Source: CAYLMG01 sp964464635 (GTDB taxonomy: Bacteria; Planctomycetota; Phycisphaerae; Sedimentisphaerales; Anaerobacaceae). From it: 5,105 nucleotides of DNA. This document shows, one piece after another, positions 1-5,010 of the stretch (positions are counted from its first letter, which is position 1; every line of letters starts with the position of its first letter). The position numbers were made by a program, and so were the translations under genes. The notes under the pieces are model-generated. The model was not told the origin of the DNA. It was given only the letters and a program-made list of their open reading frames with translations, and ran no database searches. Where the stretch lies: NCBI GenBank assembly GCA_964464635.1, contig CAYXGT010000131.1:1-5105 (forward strand), in the 5' to 3' direction.

Positions 1-134
1 ATGCGAGCAAAAAAGTTTGCTTGTCCAAAATTATTTATACCTACTTTAAAATCTTGAGTACTCCCGATTAAAGTTACTCCGAAAAGCACAAATAACAAAA
101 CAACAAAACTCAAAATTAATATTTTTTTACTCAT
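1..134 (-). CDS. Probable sugar ABC transporter substrate-binding protein, N-terminal fragment
   Basis: Partial gene cut by the left window edge; 44 codons are visible from ATG at 134. Residues 1-24 form a clear export signal: a basic start (MSKK), then a long hydrophobic stretch (ILILSFVVLLFVLFG) and a short polar exit near LIGSTQ. There is no cysteine, so it is not a lipoprotein signal, and no classic A-x-A cleavage site is visible, so it could stay anchored. The mature start, KVGINNFGQANFFAR, is a beta-strand followed by a ligand-loop pattern that resembles periplasmic sugar-binding proteins of the ribose type (type 1 periplasmic-binding fold). An SD sequence AAGGAGAGG lies at 143-151, 8-11 bases before the ATG. 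It is separated from the upstream operon by about 300 bases and probably starts its own transport operon. The export signal is secure; the family is a good guess from 20 residues. Confidence 0.7.
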   Translation of the reverse strand, partial: MSKKILILSFVVLLFVLFGVTLIGSTQDFKVGINNFGQANFFAR

Positions 135-204
135 TTTTCTTCCCTCTCCTTATATAATTTTAATTTAAATTAATCTGCTCGACAAAGTAATCTTTTTAAA
201 AATT

Positions 205-215
205 ATCACCTCCTT
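205..215 (-). promoter_or_regulatory. Orphan full-length Shine-Dalgarno-like motif
   Basis: The minus strand reads AAGGAGGTGAT, a near-complete match to the anti-SD end of 16S rRNA. The reading frames after it give only very short ORFs: a GTG inside the motif opens 14 sense codons before TAA, and a later TTG opens 6. The next real start is ATG 134, about 70 bases on, and has its own SD. The motif could be a relic of a lost gene or a leader element, or chance in purine-rich DNA. Confidence 0.35.
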
Positions 216-220
216 CTCTA

Positions 221-249
221 ATTATAGGTACCGTTCACAAAATTCAGAA
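221..249 (-). promoter_or_regulatory. Candidate promoter for the substrate-binding protein gene
   Basis: A perfect -10 hexamer TATAAT lies at 221-226. With a 17-base spacer the -35 position reads TTCTGA (244-249), only 3 of 6 matches to TTGACA. Transcription would begin near 213-215 and give a leader of about 80 bases before the ATG at 134. The -10 box is good; the -35 is weak, so activator help or a false match are both possible. Confidence 0.35.
234..244 (+). repeat. 11-bp inverted repeat, left arm
   Basis: TTCACAAAATT on the plus strand is repeated exactly in inverse orientation at 374-384, 129 bases away. It contains the half-site TTGTGAA on the minus strand. The arms do not extend beyond 11 bases and no target duplication flanks them, so a small mobile element is not supported; paired regulator half-sites or chance are the options. 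Confidence 0.4.
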
Positions 250-298
250 ACTATTGCTACAAAAAGCTTTACGAATACCTATTTTTTAAATTTCTTCA

Positions 299-333
299 CC
301 TCGCAAACCCCCTATTTAATAATAGTTTAGAGG
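299..333 (-). other. Possible interrupted hairpin in the leader region
   Basis: On the minus strand three 4-base blocks can pair in order, CCTC with GAGG, AAAC with GTTT, and TATT with AATA, closing a 4-base loop. The blocks are interrupted by asymmetric loops (T against GC, and an unpaired GGGG). No T-run follows, so it is not an intrinsic terminator. The CCTC arm could instead pair with the GGAGG of the SD at 353-360, giving two exclusive folds. Stability is uncertain because a third of the pairs are A-T only. Confidence 0.2.
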
Positions 334-336
334 CCC

Positions 337-360
337 TTAGAACATTAAAAAACCTCCTTT
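337..360 (-). other. Strong SD followed by a minimal ORF (Met-Phe-stop)
   Basis: The minus strand has AAAGGAGG at 353-360, then a 7-base spacer TTTTTTA, then ATG TTC TAA at 337-345. The ribosome binding site is as good as that of any gene in the window, yet the ORF has only two sense codons. It may be a minimal leader ORF acting on downstream expression, a gene killed by an early stop, or coincidence. No continuation with coding character is visible in the other frames. Confidence 0.25.
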
Positions 361-384
361 ATATGGTTCCATTAATTTTGTGAA
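358..384 (-). promoter_or_regulatory. Candidate promoter
   Basis: TTCACA (379-384, 5 of 6 to the -35 consensus) is separated by 15 bases from TATAAA (358-363, 5 of 6 to the -10 consensus). The spacer is shorter than the usual 16-18. The -10 overlaps the SD at 353-360, so the transcript would begin at or just after that SD. The -35 lies inside the right arm of the 11-bp inverted repeat. Confidence 0.25.
374..384 (-). repeat. 11-bp inverted repeat, right arm
   Basis: AATTTTGTGAA on the plus strand is the exact reverse complement of the arm at 234-244. On the minus strand it supplies the TTCACA of the candidate promoter at 358-384, so a protein bound to this motif would affect that promoter. 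Confidence 0.4.
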
Positions 385-405
385 TATCTATAATAAATTA
401 AAAAT

Positions 406-423
406 AATATCTTAAATGATATT
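406..423 (-). terminator. Weak terminator-like hairpin after the flavin reductase gene
   Basis: AATATC and GATATT form a perfect 6-bp stem around a 6-base loop, 15 bases past the flavin reductase stop codon. The minus strand continues with ATTTTTAATTTATT, which is T-rich but broken. The stem has a single G-C pair, so termination would be inefficient; location is the main support. Confidence 0.3.
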
Positions 424-438
424 TTCATTGCCAAAGTA

Positions 439-1062
439 TTAAATATCCAACTTCTCTTTATATGGAACATCTAAAACTTTACATCCTGCTGTATCAATAA
501 AAACATGGACCTGACCATCTTCTCTGGTATATTGTTCAAGATGTATTAGTGGTTTTGTTTTTCTTAGATCAATTAGCAAATTCCCGCTGTAATACTCTTC
601 ATTAAAAGAAGCAGCAACAATTTCTGAAACAATTAACATATGATCTCCTGTTTCCCTTAAAAAGTTTACTTTACATTCAATATGAGCCCTTGCTTCGCTT
701 ATTCCAGGCGTTTTTATTTTTTTAGAACTTACCGGTTTAAAATTCAGTTCTATAAATTTATTAACATTCTTACTATATTCGTATGAAGCCGAAATAACTC
801 TTTCGGCAATGCTTATATCAACCAGATTAAAAACTAATTCACCCGTCCTTTCAATATTCTTAAGGGAATCCTGTTTTTGCGGTTTATTTAACAATGCCAG
901 ACTCATCATCGGAGGATACTGTGAAATTGGGGTTCCCCAACTAAATGGAGCAATATTAATACTGTTGTCTCTATTAAGTGTAGTAACCAAGAATGGCATG
1001 CTGGGTTGCAACAAAGTTATGCTTTTGTGTAGTTCTTCTTGATTTATATTCTTAAAATCCAC
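439..1062 (-). CDS. Flavin reductase-like FMN-binding split-barrel protein
   Basis: A 207-residue protein of the flavin reductase domain family (HpaC-like split barrel), of normal length. The N-terminal core is typical: MPFLVTTLNRDNSINIAPFSW (residues 22-42), then PPMMSLAL (50-57), QDSLKNIERTGELVFNLV (64-81), and TGDHMLIVSEIV (138-149), the usual GDH strand of the barrel. Such proteins bind FMN as cytosolic dimers; some reduce flavin with NAD(P)H for a partner oxygenase, others are flavoproteins of unknown role. No oxygenase is nearby and the AOR neighbour implies anaerobic life, so an electron-transfer or stand-alone flavin role is more likely than feeding a monooxygenase. The start is GTG, set by AGGAGG at 1069-1074 with a 6-base spacer. 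It is the last gene of the probable operon, 35 bases after the DUF917 gene. The family is secure, the substrate unknown. Confidence 0.88.
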   Translation of the reverse strand: MDFKNINQEELHKSITLLQPSMPFLVTTLNRDNSINIAPFSWGTPISQYPPMMSLALLNKPQKQDSLKNIERTGELVFNLVDISIAERVISASYEYSKNVNKFIELNFKPVSSKKIKTPGISEARAHIECKVNFLRETGDHMLIVSEIVAASFNEEYYSGNLLIDLRKTKPLIHLEQYTREDGQVHVFIDTAGCKVLDVPYKEKLDI

Positions 1063-1068
1063 CTATTT

Positions 1069-1074
1069 CCTCCT
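1069..1074 (-). promoter_or_regulatory. Ribosome binding site fixing a GTG start
   Basis: AGGAGG, 6 bases before GTG 1062. No ATG occurs in frame until residue 22, inside the conserved barrel core, so this SD decides the GTG start of the flavin reductase-like gene. Confidence 0.8.
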
Positions 1075-1097
1075 TTCTTTAAAATAAATTCTTATTA

Positions 1098-2219
1098 TTA
1101 ATGTAATTCTTCCAGTGGAATATATTTTATATTCTGTCCATATCTTTTAGAGCTAAAAGCAATTTTACCATCGGGATGTTTTAAGGCTTCTCTTAATCTT
1201 TCATGGCAGGGCATTGCCACAAGCTTTAGTTCTAAATTTTCCTTTAATTCAATACTCATTATTCCCCGACCTGTTTTAGAGTCAAGTATACATAATAAAT
1301 CTGGAAAAACTACCTCTAGTTCTCCGTTTTTCCAGCAAGCCATTGTTTCATTTTTAATAATTAGTTCACAACTACTGTTATTATCTTTCTCCAGACCACT
1401 TAACTTAACTTTTGTAAAGTAAAATCCTTCTGCCTCTTCTTCAATCATCTCTGTAATCTTCCCGTGAAAAATATTAATTCCAGAAACTATTTTCCTGAAT
1501 ACTTGCACAGGATCTTCTCCATTATTACGGGCACTAATTACAGATCTGCCTATTTCTATTGCTTTAGATATTGTGTTAGGAATTACACTATTTTTCAACT
1601 GCCTCCCACTCATGGGGTAATGATTATTTGCTCCCAATCCTCCACCCCGGGTTATAATAAATCTGCCAATCTGATCCGGATAAACCGGGTTTACGGCTTT
1701 TCTAACTACCACTACATTTCCAACATGGTCGACTAAAGACATAGGCGTCAGAGAAATACTATGACCGATAAAAGAAGTCATTTGAGTTTCGGGTGCAGCT
1801 CTTCCCAATGCATCACCGTCAATTACTGGAATCCCTACTCTCGCTCCTAGTGAAAGAATAATTGGAGTATTCAAACCCCCCATCTCAAAAGGAACAATGC
1901 AATCAATTTTTTTACCCAGTTCTTTTTCCATTTCCCTGAAAGCAATTTCCAGTTCGAAGTTGTCTTCCCAGTATTCGAGTAACTCATCAAAATCCATATT
2001 ATCTAATGTTTTTACTGATCCCATAATTCCACCGCTGACTACTAAAAAATCGTCTTCTATTTCCTCAGGATCAACAATAGTATATTCCCTGCCCCTTTTA
2101 AAATCATTTAATATTATTCCCCTTCCCCAGTCAGGCGAACCACCTCCACCTGTTCCCAAAATTGCTACACCTTCTAAAAGAGGTTCTAAATCTTCTCTGT
2201 TTATTTTTTTTAGTGCCAT
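1098..2219 (-). CDS. DUF917 family protein (S-methyl-thiohydantoin desulfurase-like)
   Basis: A 373-residue protein matching the DUF917 family over its whole length. Signatures are the N-terminal glycine loop LGTGGGGSP (21-29), VVSGGIMGS (60-68), the acidic glycine segment FEMGGLNTP (111-119), and the family hallmark DGDALGRAAPETQM (134-147). The C-terminus ends with RYGQNIKYIPLEELH, also typical. Pfam has linked this family to S-methyl thiohydantoin desulfurase, and members often sit beside hydantoinase or amidohydrolase genes; the reaction of this copy is not shown by sequence. It has no signal peptide or membrane segment, so it is cytosolic. ATG 2219 has AAGGAG at 2226-2231 with a 6-base spacer. 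It follows the AOR gene by 47 bases. No hydantoinase is in the window, so its substrate may be something other than a hydantoin. Family assignment is strong, function weak. Confidence 0.88.
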   Translation of the reverse strand: MALKKINREDLEPLLEGVAILGTGGGGSPDWGRGIILNDFKRGREYTIVDPEEIEDDFLVVSGGIMGSVKTLDNMDFDELLEYWEDNFELEIAFREMEKELGKKIDCIVPFEMGGLNTPIILSLGARVGIPVIDGDALGRAAPETQMTSFIGHSISLTPMSLVDHVGNVVVVRKAVNPVYPDQIGRFIITRGGGLGANNHYPMSGRQLKNSVIPNTISKAIEIGRSVISARNNGEDPVQVFRKIVSGINIFHGKITEMIEEEAEGFYFTKVKLSGLEKDNNSSCELIIKNETMACWKNGELEVVFPDLLCILDSKTGRGIMSIELKENLELKLVAMPCHERLREALKHPDGKIAFSSKRYGQNIKYIPLEELH

Positions 2220-2266
2220 ATTTATCTCCTTACAGTAATTTATCCTTCTCTATATTTTCTAAAAGT

Positions 2267-4177
2267 TTATAATTTATTCTTTTTTTCAAACTCTTTAACT
2301 ACAAAATCCATACCTAAATATTTAAGCACTTCTCTGGTTGGCCAGCTAGTTTTTAAATCCCAACCATGGAGTTTATAATATTCATCAAGCATTTTATCTA
2401 ACTCTTCTTGTGCAGTGACCATAAAATCTTTACCAAGTCTGTCATCTTTAGCACCTTCATTCATAATCCTCCAAGGTAATTTATCATCACTTCTAGTTGC
2501 CCCACAGCGAATATTATAAGATTTTTCCAGAGTGATTATTCTTCTTCCAGCTTTCATAAGTTCCTCTTCTGAGACTTCTTCACCAATAGCTGCAGACCAC
2601 ATTTCAGCCATCATCTTAGGCGTTACACCGTAGAGTGCTGTGGTAATAAATGTGCAAAATCCTAATGCATCGGTTATTGCATAAGTATCTTCATGCCAAC
2701 GGACAATTTCTGCTCTTTTATCTATTTTAGTGTATTCAATAAATTTATCACACCCGGTTATCTTCTTTATTAAATCCCTTGCCTCTTCACTTAGACCTAA
2801 TTCAGCAAAAGTTTGTGTATGTAAATGATCTGCACCTCGTGGATTCACTGCAAAAGCAAGGGCATAACCTTTAGCCATACGAGTATTAACAGCAGACTGT
2901 TCTAACCCTTTGCCTTCTATAGCCCACTTCCATGAGTCCTTACCAATTTTTTCGGCAGCACGTTTTACCCCTTCTGCTAGAACATCACCAAAACCATCAC
3001 GATAGGCAATTTTTTCAACCATTTTTACCATTGCTTCTCCGTTTCCAAATTTCAGTTCAATTCCATCCGTATCTTTTTTTGTAATAACTTCTTTTTCATA
3101 AGACTCCATAGCCCATTGAATGACACTTCCAGTAGATATTACATCAAGTCCATAAATGTTGCATAGTTCATTTGCTTTAATAATTGCATCAATATCATTT
3201 ACTTCAGTACCAGTGCCAAAAGAAGAAATTGTTTCTAATTCTGGGCCACCACCAAAACCTTTATATTTATCTCCTTTTGTTTCTGTAAAACGGTGACATC
3301 CAATTATGCACGAATAACAGGCAGTCCTCTTTTTTAACCTACCACTTTCTACTAATAACTCGCCGCTAATTTTATCTGCATCTACAAAACGCCCCTTCTG
3401 AAAATTTCTTGATGAAAAGAGATACATTTCACTTAATGGTATAACACTTCCTGCTGTACCATATTTAGCAAGGCCTTCATATCCTGAATCATTCATAATT
3501 GCTTTTTTAGCAATTACTGAAAGCTCGTTAAACTTTTCATTTTCATTGAGTACTATTCTTTTAATTCCCTTAACTGCAATAGCTTTAAGATTTTTCGAAC
3601 CCATTACTGCACCTCCGCCACCTCTGGCAGCTGCACTATATGTTGAAAACATAATACCTGATATACGAACCAAATTTTCTCCGGCAGGTCCAATTGTAGC
3701 CAATTCGATACTATTATCATTAAGTTCTTCTTGGATAAGTCTATTTGTTTCTCTGATATCTTTGCCCCAAATTGAAGAGGCATCTTTAAAGTAAATATCA
3801 TCATCTTTAATGTAAATATAAATGGGCTTTTCTGCTTTTCCGTGAAACACTAAATAACCATAACCTGTAAACTTAAGCTCTGCTCCCCACTTTCCACCCG
3901 CGTTCGACTTAAAATACATGTTAGTAGCAGGACTTTTAAATGTAACCACGGTTCTTCCTGAACAAGGTGCCTTTGAACCCTCAAATCCGCCAGTCCCAAA
4001 TATTAAAACATTATCTTCTCCTAATGGATCGGTATTTTCATCTGTTAAATCCCACAACAATTTTGCATTTAACCCTCTACATGGAAGAAATTTCATCCAA
4101 ACTTCTCTTTTTATTTCTTCAACCCAGGTTTTTTTCTTATTTAAATCAATATGTAATACTTTCCCTAAAAAATTCAT
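2267..4177 (-). CDS. aor: Aldehyde ferredoxin oxidoreductase (tungsten bis-pterin enzyme)
   Basis: A 636-residue member of the AOR family, which oxidises aldehydes to carboxylic acids with ferredoxin-type acceptors, using tungsten held by two pterins and a [4Fe-4S] cluster. N-terminal domain: MNFLGKVLHIDL (1-12), SGRTVVTFKSP (73-83), AGGKWGAELKFTGYG (93-107), ARGGGGAVMGSKNLKAI (184-200). Cluster ligands are C287, C290 and C294 (CX2CX3C), plus C508 in DALGFC (503-508), matching C288/C291/C295/C494 of Pyrococcus furiosus AOR. Pterin motif GLDVISTG lies at 343-350; NPRGADHLH (445-453) likely carries the active-site His, and GPELE (311-315) the active-site Glu. I chose ATG 4177 over the TTG at 4204: the family N-terminus begins here and AGAGGG (4188-4193) precedes it by 10 bases. 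The TTG start would add nine non-conserved residues. The length exceeds the 605 residues of P. furiosus AOR modestly. No separate AOR ferredoxin subunit is in the window. Substrate aldehyde is unknown; the motifs do not distinguish AOR from its relatives FOR, GAPOR or WOR. Confidence 0.93.
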   Translation of the reverse strand: MNFLGKVLHIDLNKKKTWVEEIKREVWMKFLPCRGLNAKLLWDLTDENTDPLGEDNVLIFGTGGFEGSKAPCSGRTVVTFKSPATNMYFKSNAGGKWGAELKFTGYGYLVFHGKAEKPIYIYIKDDDIYFKDASSIWGKDIRETNRLIQEELNDNSIELATIGPAGENLVRISGIMFSTYSAAARGGGGAVMGSKNLKAIAVKGIKRIVLNENEKFNELSVIAKKAIMNDSGYEGLAKYGTAGSVIPLSEMYLFSSRNFQKGRFVDADKISGELLVESGRLKKRTACYSCIIGCHRFTETKGDKYKGFGGGPELETISSFGTGTEVNDIDAIIKANELCNIYGLDVISTGSVIQWAMESYEKEVITKKDTDGIELKFGNGEAMVKMVEKIAYRDGFGDVLAEGVKRAAEKIGKDSWKWAIEGKGLEQSAVNTRMAKGYALAFAVNPRGADHLHTQTFAELGLSEEARDLIKKITGCDKFIEYTKIDKRAEIVRWHEDTYAITDALGFCTFITTALYGVTPKMMAEMWSAAIGEEVSEEELMKAGRRIITLEKSYNIRCGATRSDDKLPWRIMNEGAKDDRLGKDFMVTAQEELDKMLDEYYKLHGWDLKTSWPTREVLKYLGMDFVVKEFEKKNKL

Positions 4178-4216
4178 ATTATTTTTACCCTCTTTATTTC
4201 CCAATTTTTAATCTAA

Positions 4217-4234
4217 CAATATTAATTAATATTG
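4217..4234. repeat. Perfect 18-bp palindrome upstream of the AOR gene
   Basis: CAATATTAATTAATATTG is identical on both strands and lies in the 76-base gap between the flavoprotein and AOR genes, 40 bases before the AOR ATG. The symmetry stops exactly at 18 bases. No T-run follows in the direction of transcription, so it is not a terminator. It overlaps the -10 of the candidate promoter 4221-4249, the position expected of a repressor operator. Confidence 0.55.
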
Positions 4235-4249
4235 ATCTCATTGAGTCAA
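4221..4249 (-). promoter_or_regulatory. Candidate internal promoter for the AOR gene
   Basis: TTGACT (4244-4249, 5 of 6 to consensus) and ATTAAT (4221-4226, 4 of 6) are 17 bases apart. Transcription would start near 4214 and leave a leader of about 37 bases before ATG 4177. The -10 sits within the 18-bp palindrome. The -35 is also part of a small bulged hairpin (TTGA-CTC with GAG-A-TCAA). This could let AOR, DUF917 and flavin reductase be expressed separately from the two upstream genes. Confidence 0.35.
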
Positions 4250-4253
4250 CCGC

Positions 4254-4994
4254 TTAACTATCCTCTATTTTATTTAATATAGGTATATAATGGCTATCTT
4301 TAATCAATTGTTGTTTATGTTCTTTTAAACCGCTTTTAATTATAGCAGCCATTTCTACAGCCCTTTTTACTAATTTTTCAGAAGCCTCTACTGCAATGCA
4401 AGTGTCAAAATTTCCTTTCTTGAAATCCTTCTCCATAGCATTTCTATCAATTTTACTATATGTCCAACCTGCTGCCCCTATGTATGATTCCCACATGTCA
4501 CCTGTAACAGGTATTGACTGCATCATAAGCGCATGATTTATCAAATCAGTTAAAGTATGTTCCTGCCCCGAAAAAAAATGTATCCCTTGCGTAATACTTC
4601 CTATTACCTTCATTAATTTAGGCAAAGTATCTTTATCACTATCAAATAAATTCTTATAGGTACCAAAGAGACTATTCCCCAGTCTATCAATGAAACATTT
4701 AACCTGCCCAGGCATACCCATATGGTATACAGGTACTGAATAGATAATAACATCAGCCTCCATCCATTTACTTTTTAATCCGGCAAAATCGTCATTATGA
4801 ATACATTTACCTCTATTCTTACCACAATAACCACACCCTATACAGGGTTTAAATTCTTTACCTCTAAATGAATATTTTACAATTTTAATATCAAAATCAT
4901 TCAGGTTGGCAACATAGTTTAATCCTTTTGTTAATAAAAACTCACTATTTCCTTTTCGAGGACTTCCGCTTATACCCAGTATTTTTATTTCCAT
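4254..4994 (-). CDS. Iron-sulfur flavoprotein-like (Isf-type) flavodoxin-fold oxidoreductase
   Basis: A 246-residue flavodoxin-fold protein of the NADPH-dependent FMN reductase / iron-sulfur flavoprotein group. MEIKILGISGSPRKGNSE (1-18) is the first strand and FMN phosphate loop. CIGCGYCGKNRGKC gives C51, C54, C57, C64, a compact CX2CX2CX6C motif like that of Isf, which binds one [4Fe-4S] cluster beside FMN. ADVIIYSVPVYHMGMPGQVK (80-99) is the second FMN loop, and the IGSITQGIHFFSGQEHTL segment follows as in family members. It is longer than Methanosarcina Isf and ends in a helical, lysine-rich tail. Isf proteins pass electrons between ferredoxin and other carriers. The start is ATG 4994, with AGGTGG at 5003-5008 and an 8-base spacer; an in-frame GTG at 5006 lies inside that SD and is unlikely. 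The aminotransferase stop is 16 bases upstream, so translation is probably coupled. It may be the redox partner of the next gene, AOR; this is inference. Confidence 0.88.
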   Translation of the reverse strand: MEIKILGISGSPRKGNSEFLLTKGLNYVANLNDFDIKIVKYSFRGKEFKPCIGCGYCGKNRGKCIHNDDFAGLKSKWMEADVIIYSVPVYHMGMPGQVKCFIDRLGNSLFGTYKNLFDSDKDTLPKLMKVIGSITQGIHFFSGQEHTLTDLINHALMMQSIPVTGDMWESYIGAAGWTYSKIDRNAMEKDFKKGNFDTCIAVEASEKLVKRAVEMAAIIKSGLKEHKQQLIKDSHYIPILNKIEDS

Positions 4995-5002
4995 ATTTTC
5001 AC

Positions 5003-5008
5003 CCACCT
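5003..5008 (-). promoter_or_regulatory. Ribosome binding site fixing the flavoprotein start
   Basis: AGGTGG starts two bases after the aminotransferase stop and 8 bases before ATG 4994. An upstream in-frame GTG (5004-5006) falls within this motif, so the shorter ATG start is preferred. Confidence 0.7.
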
Positions 5009-5010
5009 AA

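Larger units (their letters stand above)
135..438. other. Intergenic region with possible regulatory signals
   Basis: About 300 bases without a convincing gene on either strand. On the minus strand, in transcription order, it holds a weak AT-rich hairpin just after the flavin reductase gene (406-423), a promoter-like pair (358-384), a strong SD with a one-sense-codon ORF (337-360), an interrupted hairpin (299-333), a GAGGTGA motif (296-302), a TATAAT box (221-226), and a full AAGGAGGTGAT motif (205-215) with no usable ORF behind it. A perfect 11-base inverted repeat frames 234-384. The region probably contains the end of one operon and the promoter and leader of the transporter gene. A decayed small gene is an alternative. 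Confidence 0.6.

Noticed and set aside
234..384. A small MITE-like mobile element bounded by the 11-bp inverted repeats
   Set aside because: No target-site duplication next to the arms, the arms are internal to promoter-like sequence, and no second copy is in the window.
809..1042. Plus-strand ORF of 77 codons opposite the flavin reductase-like gene
   Set aside because: Lies entirely within the conserved split-barrel gene and shows no start signal or domain.
1464..2238. Plus-strand ORFs of 90 and 113 codons opposite the DUF917 gene
   Set aside because: Ser/Pro-rich or irregular translations of the opposite strand of a conserved gene; no independent support.
4178..4204. AOR start at TTG 4204, giving nine extra residues
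   Set aside because: The added residues are not family-like, TTG is rare, and ATG 4177 has an SD-like AGAGGG and the usual AOR N-terminus.
3546..4257. Several plus-strand and out-of-frame ORFs of 66-97 codons across the AOR gene
   Set aside because: They overlap a well conserved gene, have biased composition, no SD support and no recognisable domain; they are shadows.
4995..5006. Flavoprotein start at GTG 5006
   Set aside because: The GTG lies inside the AGGTGG that serves ATG 4994, and the four added residues precede the natural MEIKILGISGSPR start.
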